Source of the DNA: Ruminococcaceae bacterium UBA5579
GTDB lineage: Bacteria > Bacillota > Clostridia > Oscillospirales > Ruminococcaceae
Direction of reading: 5' to 3'
DNA length: 9,330 nt
NCBI GenBank assembly: GCA_002425305.1
Contig: DILZ01000136.1
Coordinates: 11,757 to 21,086, forward strand
Shown here one piece after another: positions 1 to 6,229 of this stretch. Every line of letters begins with the position of its first letter. The first letter of the stretch is position 1. A program made the translations under genes and the position numbers. The notes beneath the pieces are model-generated. The model saw nothing but the letters and a program-made list of their open reading frames with translations, made no database searches and had not been told where the DNA came from.

Positions 1-1
1 T

Positions 2-4
2 TAG
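2..4 (+). other. In-frame TAG interrupting the first LRR gene
   Basis: The codons after this TAG read HGWLSQPKKRDEM and align without gaps with PGWLDNPKRRDEM in the downstream paralogue (residues 285-297). The TAG stands where the paralogue has AAG (Lys284), a single-base difference. TAG also ends the gene at 7377-8486, so a reassigned codon is unlikely. Only one base upstream of it is visible, so the state of the N-terminal half is unknown. Confidence 0.55.
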
Positions 5-31
5 CACGGCTGGCTATCGCAGCCGAAAAAG

Positions 32-1976
32 CGCGATGAGATGATAGAGTACTCGACCGCAAACGGCAAGACCGAATGTATCGCGTTCCTCCTCGATTTC
101 AAGAACCACACCGCCGACCTCGCTTCGGAACGCGTCAAAGCGGAAAAGAAACTCGAACGGGAGCTTAATGCCGCGCCCGATTCCGTCACGGCGCTAAAGC
201 AGATATGGAGCTATAAAAAACAAGACGACGGTTCGCTTATGATCACGGGTTATAAGGGCGGCCGCACCGAGGTTATCGTTCCCGAAAAAATAGGAAAGGA
301 TACCGTTACCGTAATAGGCGACCACGCGTTTTGTCCGTTTGCTGCGAGAATAAAGCCCGAGGTAAAGGAAGTTCGCAAAGCGATAACAAGCATTACTTTA
401 CCCAATACCGTTCGCTCTATCGGCAATGCGGCGTTCTGGGACTGCGAATCCCTGATCTCGGTGAACATTCCCGAAGGCGTTGACAAGATCGGTGAAAACA
501 CCTTTGCCGAGTGCGGCAAGCTGGAGAACATCATAATTCCGAAAAGTGTTAGATCTATTGAAAGGCGTGCGTTTTTCCAATGTGATTCGCTGAAATTTAT
601 CGAGGTGCCCGAGGGTGTTGAGGTAATCGGTGTCAACGCGTTTTTAATGTGCGATTCGCTTATAACACTTGTGCTGCCGGGGTCGCTTAAAAGTATCGGT
701 AATTCCATTATCGGTTGGGGGAGAAAGCCTGTCGGATTTATGGGAATAGTTGTGCCGCGCGGATCATTCGCGGAGGAATACTGCAAACGTCACGATCTGC
801 CGTATGTTTACAAGGAGGATAAGGACTGATGGATTACACGACCATACCGCAGGAAAGCAAAGCCGAAATATTGGAGAGTACGGTGATAAACGGCTCTGCC
901 GAGGAAATTGCCGCAGCATTCAAGGAGTTGGGTCATATAGAGATGACGGCGCGTGCGTTGGGCTTGGCTTGCCGATACCGCGAGGCGAAGGTCGTGAGGA
1001 CGCTCATAGAACACGGCGCGTCGTTCGATTTCCCGAAATCGGAGGAGCTTGAACGCCGCTATCATTGCTATTCGGGAATGAAATATCACAACTACCGCTC
1101 CGACTTCTCGCTCTATTTGCTGAATATCACGAAGCAGATAAAAGGCGCGTGCTGCTGCAAGGGGCTGAAGCTCGCAAAGCAGGCGGCGCGCCGGGATAAA
1201 ACGTTTCTCAAACAGATCTCCGACAACGAACGCGGCGAGGTGCTGCGCTGTCTTGTCGAAAACGCGGAAAGGATTTCGTTTGAGCCGTCCGAGATGCTGT
1301 ATTACGCGATATTTACACGAGATAATTTTATTGTTACGGAGCTGAAAAAAATCAACGTAAAGCTGTCCGATACCCGGATCAATTTCATCACGAACGGCGG
1401 ACCGATCTCCGACAGCTACTGGTACGAGTGGCTTACTATGACGGAAAAGCTTGAAAACGAGAATTATCTCCCGGTGATGAAAAGATTCGCCGCGGAGCTT
1501 GACGGGAGGCTATTCCACTGCACGGGCAAGATGTATGACATTACGAAAAAACGCTTTGTCAATGCTGAGATTTTAGAGTTCTTCCTTGATAATTTCAAGA
1601 CGGAAAAGCTGAATAAAACAGATGTTATCCGCGGTTTGATAGACTGTAACGCCGTAAATTCGCTGCCGACAATTGAAAAGCCGGGCTGGCTCGATAATCC
1701 CAAAAGGCGCGATGAAATGATCGAATATTCACAAAGCCAAAACCGTACCGAATGTACCGCGTGGCTGCTTGATTTCAAAAATCGCACCGCCGATCTCGCC
1801 GCCGAACGCAAAAAAGCGGATAAAAGAGCAGAGCGCGAATTAAACGCTTCTCCGACCTCCGTGACTATGATGAAGAAGATCTGGAGCTTTAAAAAACAAG
1901 ACGACAACACGCTTATTATCACAAATTACAAGGGCAATTCAACGGAAGTCATCGTACCCGACACAATAGGTAAAAG
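32..1976 (+). repeat. Tandem gene duplication (paralogous LRR genes)
   Basis: The block around 5-330 is repeated around 1681-2006, with positions 41 and 1717 aligned and a constant offset of 1676 bases over about 290 bases. It encodes the linker and the start of the LRR domain (MIEYS, TEC, LLDFKN, TADLA, ERELNA, KKQDD, TEVIVP are shared). The LRR parts beyond it differ in repeat number. This is divergence after tandem duplication and not a recent exact repeat. Confidence 0.65.
41..829 (+). CDS. Leucine-rich-repeat (LRR_5/BspA-type) protein, C-terminal half
   Basis: The 262 residues from the ATG at 41 are the C-terminal half of a paralogue of the next gene. They match that gene from Met297 on, with about two thirds identity over the first 97 residues by eye. 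Residues 1-60 are a charged helical linker. Residues 60-95 are a short beta segment. Residues about 114-222 carry five LRR_5 repeats of roughly 23 residues of the type ITLPxxVxxIGxxAFxxCxSL. Residues 240-257 form the usual GSFAEEYC...YVY cap. No signal peptide is visible. The homology continues upstream of the ATG to an in-frame TAG at 2-4, which takes the place of Lys284 of the paralogue. ATG 41 has no ribosome binding site, so independent translation is doubtful and this is probably a gene cut by a nonsense codon. The stop overlaps the next start by one base (TGATG). LRR_5 proteins are generally binding proteins; the ligand is unknown. Confidence 0.75.
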   Translation: MIEYSTANGKTECIAFLLDFKNHTADLASERVKAEKKLERELNAAPDSVTALKQIWSYKKQDDGSLMITGYKGGRTEVIVPEKIGKDTVTVIGDHAFCPFAARIKPEVKEVRKAITSITLPNTVRSIGNAAFWDCESLISVNIPEGVDKIGENTFAECGKLENIIIPKSVRSIERRAFFQCDSLKFIEVPEGVEVIGVNAFLMCDSLITLVLPGSLKSIGNSIIGWGRKPVGFMGIVVPRGSFAEEYCKRHDLPYVYKEDKD

Positions 1977-2376
1977 TCCCGTTACCGCAATAGGAAACGG
2001 CGCGTTTGCGGGGAGCTGCGGAAAATGCGGTGGAATAGTCGGAAATCCATACAGCACTCTCGAACAGCAGAAGGCTCACCGCGCAATAACAAAAATAACT
2101 CTGCCCCAAAGCGTGAGGTATATCGATAAAGGCGCGTTCGGAGATATGCTGTCGCTTACGGAGATCAATATCCCCGATGCGGTCACGGAAATAGGCGACG
2201 CAGCGTTTTACGAGTGCCGAGCGCTTGCGCAAATTATTCTGCCACGCTCGATAAAGCATATCGGAGAACACGCCTTCAGGCGCTGCGATAATCTTACCGC
2301 AGTCGTGACAAAAGGCTCTTATGCGGAGGATCACTGCAAAAAGCATAACATACGCTGCGTCTGCAAGGAGGACTAA
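829..2376 (+). CDS. Ankyrin-like / leucine-rich-repeat protein
   Basis: This encodes 515 residues with no signal peptide or membrane segment, so it is probably cytoplasmic, unlike the classic surface BspA proteins. Residues about 18-70 resemble a degenerate ankyrin unit (ARALGLACRYREAKVVRTLIEHGASF). Residues 70-280 are a helical region of no recognised family, with a CCC cluster at 108-110. Residues 290-345 form a charged linker shared with the upstream paralogue. Residues 350-395 are a short beta segment followed by SCGKCGG (396-402). Residues 420-490 contain about three LRR_5 repeats, and 496-511 the GSYAEDHC cap. The start is firm: AAGGAGG at 812-818 lies ten bases before the ATG, inside the end of the previous gene, and TGATG couples the two. 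It has fewer LRR repeats than its paralogue (three against five), which fits repeat gain or loss. The fold assignment is good for the C-terminus and tentative for the N-terminus. The function, probably protein binding, is inferred from the family only. Confidence 0.85.
   Translation: MDYTTIPQESKAEILESTVINGSAEEIAAAFKELGHIEMTARALGLACRYREAKVVRTLIEHGASFDFPKSEELERRYHCYSGMKYHNYRSDFSLYLLNITKQIKGACCCKGLKLAKQAARRDKTFLKQISDNERGEVLRCLVENAERISFEPSEMLYYAIFTRDNFIVTELKKINVKLSDTRINFITNGGPISDSYWYEWLTMTEKLENENYLPVMKRFAAELDGRLFHCTGKMYDITKKRFVNAEILEFFLDNFKTEKLNKTDVIRGLIDCNAVNSLPTIEKPGWLDNPKRRDEMIEYSQSQNRTECTAWLLDFKNRTADLAAERKKADKRAERELNASPTSVTMMKKIWSFKKQDDNTLIITNYKGNSTEVIVPDTIGKSPVTAIGNGAFAGSCGKCGGIVGNPYSTLEQQKAHRAITKITLPQSVRYIDKGAFGDMLSLTEINIPDAVTEIGDAAFYECRALAQIILPRSIKHIGEHAFRRCDNLTAVVTKGSYAEDHCKKHNIRCVCKED
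2365..2371 (+). promoter_or_regulatory. Orphan Shine-Dalgarno at the end of the LRR gene
   Basis: The second LRR gene ends with AAGGAGG inside its last codons, exactly as the first one does (812-818), where the motif serves the next start. Here no usable start follows: the first ATG (2397) is followed directly by TGA. It is probably a leftover of a tandem array that once continued, or conserved only because it encodes the Lys-Glu-Asp tail. Confidence 0.35.
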
Positions 2377-2445
2377 TAAACATCGCTGAACAATATATGT
2401 GAAAGATCCAGTTATTCATTATTAATATTGGTTTTCGCAAATTGC

Positions 2446-2472
2446 GCCCCGTGAAATTCACGGGGCTGTTTT
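2446..2472 (+). terminator. Possible terminator of the LRR operon, same palindrome
   Basis: As RNA, GCCCCGTG and CACGGGGC can form an eight-pair GC-rich stem with the loop AAATT, followed by TGTTTT. It lies 70 bases after the LRR stop codon, so it could end that operon. The other two copies of the palindrome have weaker arms and no comparable stem, so the operator role seems primary and terminator activity is an extra possibility. Confidence 0.4.
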
Positions 2473-2487
2473 CGTTCCCTGTATAAT
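2446..2487 (+). promoter_or_regulatory. Palindromic promoter P1 upstream of the VirD4-like gene
   Basis: CCCCGTGAAATTCACGGGG (2447-2465) is a perfect palindrome around 2456, extended by one G-C pair on each side. TATAAT lies at 2482-2487, 26 bases after the centre. The same arrangement recurs at 5499-5536 and 8672-8709. There is no TTGACA at normal spacing. The right arm TTCACG stands 19 bases from the -10, so the palindrome overlaps the -35 region. This suggests an activator or repressor site at about -38. The regulator is unknown. Confidence 0.65.
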
Positions 2488-2570
2488 AAGTATTGTAGGG
2501 CTTTTTATCTCGGAAGCGGCGTTTCCGCAAAATTATCGGAAGACAAAAAAAGACCTGATATAATATAATT

Positions 2571-2616
2571 GGGAGGTGCAAACAAGACGCTTTACAATTG
2601 AATACCAACGCGCAAG
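2571..2616 (+). repeat. Leader element copy A (shared with clpP leader)
   Basis: An ungapped alignment with 5545-5590 gives about 30 identities in 45 positions. GGAGG is shared at the start. From 2590 the blocks CTTTACA, TTGAA, CAACGC and CAA lie at the same spacing, 21 of 26 positions. It lies just after a TATAAT-like box here and just after TACAAT in the clpP leader. Confidence 0.5.
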
Positions 2617-2775
2617 AACAGATGTTCTCCCGCTGCTTAGGACTTACGCATTGATGCGAGTGACCCCGCCCGGAGCGATAACTCGAAGGCAGCTGCATCA
2701 ACCGCATAGACGGAAAGGAGAATACTGGTACGAAACCTGCGGGCTTCATCGCTCATAACGAGAGGTCCTGTAAAT

Positions 2776-2799
2776 GTGGGCGCAGTTGGAGGCGCCCAC
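2776..2799 (+). other. Hairpin in the VirD4 leader
   Basis: GTGGGCGC (2776-2783) is an exact inverted repeat of GCGCCCAC (2792-2799), with the loop AGTTGGAG. It is a strong eight-pair stem 43 bases before the ATG. No T-run follows, so it is not an ordinary terminator. It may shape the leader near the ribosome binding site or protect the mRNA 5' end. Confidence 0.5.
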
Positions 2800-2842
2800 G
2801 AAAACACTACCCACCGGACATATCCATAAAGGAGAAAAAATA

Positions 2843-4180
2843 ATGAGAAACACAAGCAACACACTTAAGACTACAAGGGTAAATACGAAAACAAAACCCG
2901 TATCGGAACGCATTTTTGCGAAAAATGTTTTTGTGAACAACGATACCCACATAACCAACCGCAACAACAACGACCTGATAGTCGGACCTACACGAGGCGG
3001 CAAAACAAGAGGCTACATCATTCCAAATCTGCTCCGCGCAAAGGAGAATATGATAGTTGCCGATACAAAGGGAAACCTTTACAGGCTTTTCGGCGATTAT
3101 TTGAGGAGTAAGGGGTTTGACGTTCAATGTATCGATTTTAAGGATATCGAAAACTCACTGTACGGATACAACCCGTTAAGCTATGTGCGCAAAACAAGAA
3201 ATCCGGATCTGATAGCGCAAGGCGATCTTTACAACGAACAGGATATTAAGAAGATCGCTTTGGCGATCTGCCCTATCCAGGATTACAAGAACCCTTTCTG
3301 GGATCTCGCCTCACAGATGTACCTGGAAATGTTTATTATATACATTCTGAATAATTATCCCGAGGACAAGCGCAATTTGAAGTCTGCTTATGAAATGCTT
3401 TGCTTAATGGGCACTGAAGAATTTAACGTCGTTATATCAGAGGAGATAGAGCGGTATCCAAACAGCGCATTCGCCAAAAAGTGCAGTATGATAAGACAGA
3501 ACTCGGTCGCAGATAAAATGGACTCCAGCATAAAGGGAATATTGGCTCAGCATCTTGACGCGATATGCTACTCCACAACGGAATGTATGTACACAAACAA
3601 AAAGCAGGTGGATTTTAGTTCGTTCCTGAAAAGAAAAAACGTGCTTTTCCTCAATGTCAGCGACAGCGACCGCAGTCAGGATACCCTCGTGAATATTTTT
3701 TACACACAGGCGTTTCGGTATTTGATGTCCGCAGCGGACAACAGACCCGACAGCAGACTGCCAATCCCCGTTCGTTTCCTGCTTGACGATTTCAGCACCA
3801 ACACGGTCATTCCCGATTTCGACAAGCTCATTTCGGTCATCGGTTCTAGAGAGATCAGCGTAAGCCTTATCGTGCAGAGCCTTTCACAGCTTAACGCGCT
3901 TTACAACGGCGAAAAAGCAAAGACCATAATCAACAACTGCGACCACTGCCTGTATCTCGGCGGTACCGACATCGACACCGCAAGGCACTTTGCCGAGAAG
4001 ATCAACTGCCAGATATCGACCGTTCTCAATCTCCCGCTTGATTCGGCCTTCTTTTTTGAGAGAGGCTGCGCGCCCGTTAAAGTCGAGAAATACGATCTGG
4101 AAGCGGACAAGATATACGCCAAATTAACGAAAAATCAGGAGAACACGGTTTTCGAAACCAAAAGCACATCCGCAGTTTAA
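2843..4180 (+). CDS. VirD4/TraG-like ATPase without membrane anchor
   Basis: This encodes 445 residues of the FtsK/VirD4 superfamily. Type IV coupling proteins use ATP to deliver DNA or protein to a conjugative channel. The Walker A motif GPTRGGKT is at residues 48-55. VADTKGNLY (72-80) is the usual strand after it. PFWDLASQMYLEMFIIYI (151-168) matches the family's PFW helix. The Walker B motif is RFLLDDF (311-317), with Asp-Asp in place of the common Asp-Glu. SLIVQSLSQL (341-350) is the family's Gln-Ser sensor region. ATG 2843 is chosen because AAAGGAG lies at 2828-2834; the open frame reaches back to 2774 but that start lies inside a hairpin and lacks a site. Most VirD4 proteins begin with two membrane helices and are around 600 residues. 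This one enters the nucleotide-binding domain directly, so it is probably soluble. No relaxase or VirB4 is in the window. The family is clear; a conjugation role is inference. Confidence 0.88.
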   Translation: MRNTSNTLKTTRVNTKTKPVSERIFAKNVFVNNDTHITNRNNNDLIVGPTRGGKTRGYIIPNLLRAKENMIVADTKGNLYRLFGDYLRSKGFDVQCIDFKDIENSLYGYNPLSYVRKTRNPDLIAQGDLYNEQDIKKIALAICPIQDYKNPFWDLASQMYLEMFIIYILNNYPEDKRNLKSAYEMLCLMGTEEFNVVISEEIERYPNSAFAKKCSMIRQNSVADKMDSSIKGILAQHLDAICYSTTECMYTNKKQVDFSSFLKRKNVLFLNVSDSDRSQDTLVNIFYTQAFRYLMSAADNRPDSRLPIPVRFLLDDFSTNTVIPDFDKLISVIGSREISVSLIVQSLSQLNALYNGEKAKTIINNCDHCLYLGGTDIDTARHFAEKINCQISTVLNLPLDSAFFFERGCAPVKVEKYDLEADKIYAKLTKNQENTVFETKSTSAV

Positions 4181-4200
4181 TTCCGCGTCAAACATAACCG

Positions 4201-4228
4201 CACGCCGAAAACATTTTTCGTCAGCGTG
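4201..4228 (+). other. Hairpin between the ATPase gene and the next gene
   Basis: CACGC (4201-4205) pairs with GCGTG (4224-4228). Inside it CGAAAA (4206-4211) pairs with TTTTCG (4215-4220), with the loop CAT and a three-base bulge (TCA). It lies 20 bases after the ATPase stop. No T-run follows, so it may be an RNA processing or stability element and not a terminator. Confidence 0.35.
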
Positions 4229-4259
4229 GAAATACGATTTAAAGAAAGGATATATTATT

Positions 4260-4361
4260 ATGAATGACAGAACTTTAATGACTGTTCGGGAGCGCATTGA
4301 AATGATCAAAAATTCAAAGGCATATTCTCCGGCGGACACGGCAAAAAGGTGGCTTCCATAG
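4260..4361 (+). pseudogene. 5' end of the following gene, out of frame
   Basis: An ATG at 4260 with a good ribosome binding site (GAAAGGA, 4244-4250, nine bases away) opens 33 codons (MNDRTLMTVRERIEMIKNSK...) ending at TAG 4359-4361. It has no independent look of a protein and runs into the -1 frame of the next coding sequence. One more A in the five-A run at 4343-4347 would join SPADTA directly to KKVASIAETIMPYF and give one protein of 372 residues. The piece is therefore read as the true N-terminus, separated by a one-base deletion or a sequence error. Confidence 0.6.
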
Positions 4362-5377
4362 CGGAAACGATTATGCCGTATTTTTTGACGGAACAAGAAA
4401 ACAGAATGGGGGATTTTCCGTATGAGTCTCAGGCATACAGCGAGTATTGCGGCGACCTCAGCAGCAAAGCCTTGAATAACCTTTGCCGCCGGGATAAAAG
4501 CCCGTATGAGGCGGAATACAGAAATTCGGTAGCGGACACGGTGTTTTCTTTGGCGCTCGTTCTTGCGACGATCCCCGACAGACTAAAGAATGAGAAACCA
4601 AAACCGGAACCTTATTATGATGTGAGAATGTCGCTCGAAGATTATCTTGACTCGCTTATCGACATCAGCATAAACGAGGACGGAACAGCGGATACCGCCC
4701 GCGCCGAACAATACCGCAGATTGAAAGCGGAGTTTTCGGAAAGCTATGACCTTTCAAAGCCGTTTTGCAAAGCTGTCGGAAGTATTCTGGAGGAGTACTG
4801 CGAGCCGCGCACGGAGCTTGACCGCGTTTCTCATATTATCGAGTGCAGCTTCAACGCAAAATGTTACAAACAAGAAATGGAAATGCGTGAAGAATATCTC
4901 GAAAACGAATACTTTTACTCCAACTTCGAGAACGACACTTCTTCGCAAGAGGAATTCGCCGAGATAACGCCCGTTGAAACCGAAGAGTTTGATATGGGAG
5001 AGATCTTCGAAATAAATGCTCTCAGAAATGAGATTAAAACCGATCCCAAAGGTTATTTCCTATCGGTCGCTAAGGAGCTGCCTAAAAACAAAATGCTTGA
5101 CTTTGAGAATGAGGAGTATCATCTCGGCTGCCGGACGGACACCCTGCTCCTGTTGTTTGAGGATTACTCGCCCGCTGCGTTAAAGGCGAAAGCCGATAAA
5201 GAGGAGCTTAATCCCGCTTTCCGCAAGTTGGTCGATGAGCTGGTGACCGAGGAAAGCGTTTCAAACGCATTCGGGAAGATCGACGCTGTGATAAGCAAGC
5301 TGTACCGTCTGCTTGTCGAGCCGTTTGTTGAGCTTGGTAAGTATCACTTTGAGCGGCACCTTGCGGACGAGATCTGA
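4349..5377 (+). CDS. Unknown acidic helical protein
   Basis: It has 342 residues from the GTG at 4349, or 372 if the 5' piece at 4260 is joined through the A-run frameshift. I do not recognise the family. It is rich in Glu and Asp, predicted mostly helical, with no signal peptide, membrane segment or nucleotide-binding motif. Residues 1-80 form a helical block (ALNNLCRRDKSPYEAEYRN, VFSLALVLATIPDRL). Residues 85-165 form a second (SLEDYLDSLIDISINEDG). Residues 176-220 are strongly acidic with many Tyr and Phe. Residues 228-342 form a compact C-terminal part (TDPKGYFLSVAKELP, TLLLLFEDYSP, LLVEPFVELGKYHFE). GTG 4349 has only a poor upstream GGCGGA and is unlikely to be the natural start. It follows the ATPase gene after 80 bases without a clear promoter or terminator, so it is probably co-transcribed with it. 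Confidence 0.7.
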   Translation: MASIAETIMPYFLTEQENRMGDFPYESQAYSEYCGDLSSKALNNLCRRDKSPYEAEYRNSVADTVFSLALVLATIPDRLKNEKPKPEPYYDVRMSLEDYLDSLIDISINEDGTADTARAEQYRRLKAEFSESYDLSKPFCKAVGSILEEYCEPRTELDRVSHIIECSFNAKCYKQEMEMREEYLENEYFYSNFENDTSSQEEFAEITPVETEEFDMGEIFEINALRNEIKTDPKGYFLSVAKELPKNKMLDFENEEYHLGCRTDTLLLLFEDYSPAALKAKADKEELNPAFRKLVDELVTEESVSNAFGKIDAVISKLYRLLVEPFVELGKYHFERHLADEI

Positions 5378-5382
5378 TAATA

Positions 5383-5410
5383 TTGACAAACGAAAGAAAC
5401 GTGATAGAAT
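5383..5410 (+). promoter_or_regulatory. Consensus sigma-70-type promoter P2a
   Basis: TTGACA at 5383-5388 and TAGAAT at 5405-5410 are 16 bases apart, with TG one base before the -10 (extended -10). This is the best vegetative promoter in the window, six bases after the stop of the unknown acidic gene. It points to the clpP operon but lies about 235 bases before that start and 120 before the palindromic promoter. It may give constitutive clpP expression or a short separate RNA. Confidence 0.6.
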
Positions 5411-5497
5411 AAAAATAAGTGCAATGAATATGTATGTTGATCAAAGACAATCCGCGTGAGATCGAACAGATCATTACCGGAAGAGCGGAAACAGCGG

Positions 5498-5536
5498 CCG
5501 TGAATTTCACGGAACGCATTTTTCTTTTGGTACAAT
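5498..5536 (+). promoter_or_regulatory. Palindromic promoter P2b of the clpP operon
   Basis: CCGTGAATTTCACGG (5498-5512) is a perfect palindrome centred on 5505. TACAAT lies at 5531-5536, 26 bases from the centre, as at P1 and P3. The right arm TTCACG is 19 bases from the -10 and is a poor -35. GCG precedes the palindrome by two bases, also as at P3 (three bases at P1). Confidence 0.65.
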
Positions 5537-5544
5537 ATAAACAA

Positions 5545-5590
5545 AGGAGGAAAACCAAAGGGCCTTTACATTTGAACCTCAACGCTCAAA
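5545..5590 (+). repeat. Leader element copy B in the clpP 5' UTR
   Basis: This is the counterpart of 2571-2616. AGGAGG opens it, and the core at 5564-5589 has CTTTACA, TTGAA, CAACGC and CAA in register with copy A. The GGAGG at 5546-5550 has no start codon at a usable distance, so it does not serve the protease gene. The rest of the 5' UTR, 5591-5633, shows no clear structure. Confidence 0.5.
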
Positions 5591-5645
5591 TGGCACATAC
5601 GTTAGTAATATGGGGAATTTACCCGTTTTTGAAAGGAGAATTTTT

Positions 5646-6224
5646 ATGGCAAACATTATAAAAGAATCATCAAGAGGTTATGACTGTATCCCTATTGAGG
5701 ACGAGCTGCTGAACAGCCGCGAAATATTTCTTGTAAACGAGGTGAACGACATCACCTCCAACGAATTGATAAAACAGCTGATGTATCTTGAACGTCAGGA
5801 CCCCGGCAAGGAGATCACGTTCTATATCAACAGCCCCGGCGGTATCGTTCAGAGCGGACTTGCGGTGTACGACTACATAATGCTTATGAAGTCACCCGTG
5901 AAGACGGTCTGCATCGGCGACGCGGCGAGTATGGGCGCTATCCTGTTCCTCGCGGGAGAAAAACGCGAAATGCTCCCCCACACGAGAATTATGATCCACG
6001 ATCCGTCCTATTCATCATTTAACGTGGGCGGTAAGAAACCTCACGAAATTCAGCGGGAGGTCGATAAGCTCAACAAGGTGAGAGAGATCACCGCCGGTAT
6101 CATCGCCGAAAGGACGGGCAAGTCCCTTAAAACGGTGTACAAGGCAACCGCGGAGGACAGTTTTTACTCGGCAGAAGAAGCGATCAAGTTCGGTCTTGCC
6201 ACCGGCATTTACAAGGGAGTGTGA
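5646..6224 (+). CDS. clpP: ClpP-like ATP-dependent serine protease subunit
   Basis: It has 192 residues, normal for ClpP. ClpP forms a double-ring barrel in the cytoplasm and degrades proteins fed by ClpX, ClpA or ClpC. The catalytic triad is complete: Ser95 in GDAASMGA, His118 in IMIHDP, and Asp171 in AEDSFYSAEEA. FYINSPGG (59-66) is the conserved oxyanion-region motif and ERTGKS (155-160) the late helix. It differs from housekeeping ClpP: HDPSYSSF replaces HQPLGG, and GGKKPHEIQREVDKL replaces the usual GQATDIEI stretch. It therefore looks like an accessory, element-borne paralogue. The start at 5646 is supported by AAAGGAG at 5633-5639; an in-frame ATG at 5610 has no site. No Clp ATPase lies nearby, so it must borrow a host unfoldase or act alone. 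It is first in an operon with two unknown genes. Confidence 0.92.
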   Translation: MANIIKESSRGYDCIPIEDELLNSREIFLVNEVNDITSNELIKQLMYLERQDPGKEITFYINSPGGIVQSGLAVYDYIMLMKSPVKTVCIGDAASMGAILFLAGEKREMLPHTRIMIHDPSYSSFNVGGKKPHEIQREVDKLNKVREITAGIIAERTGKSLKTVYKATAEDSFYSAEEAIKFGLATGIYKGV

Positions 6225-6229
6225 TCCTA

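Larger units (their letters stand above)
2488..2842 (+). other. Long structured leader of the VirD4-like gene
   Basis: About 350 bases separate the P1 -10 box from the ATG at 2843, with no convincing protein gene. It contains alternating arms CGGAA (2511-2515), TTCCG (2523-2527) and CGGAA (2537-2541), which can form two mutually exclusive hairpins. A TATAATATAAT run (2559-2569) could be a second -10. GGGAGG at 2571 opens a block shared with the clpP leader. TTGATGC (2651-2657) pairs with GCATCAA (2695-2701), enclosing GAGT/ACTC (2658-2661/2681-2684). The motif CTCGAAGGCAGC (2682-2693) is shared with the last gene's leader. GGAAAGGAGAAT (2712-2723) looks like a ribosome binding site but has no ATG, GTG or TTG in place. 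It ends with the 2776-2799 hairpin. It may be a regulatory RNA or a mosaic of recombined upstream regions. Confidence 0.45.

Noticed and set aside
250..786. A 178-codon frame on the - strand opposite the first LRR gene, and similar - strand frames opposite 1464-1922, 1939-2346 and 6713-7390.
   Set aside because: They are mirror images of repetitive or strongly biased coding sequence on the + strand and have no start sites or domain matches.
2576..2758. A 60-codon frame from a GTG in the VirD4 leader.
   Set aside because: The GTG overlaps the GGGAGG itself, so it has no usable ribosome binding site, and the frame coincides with a block conserved as leader sequence and with paired stems.
5434..5661. 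A 75-codon frame between the two clpP promoters, overlapping the clpP start.
   Set aside because: It has no ribosome binding site and runs through the palindrome, the -10 box, the leader element and the clpP start, so it is most likely chance.
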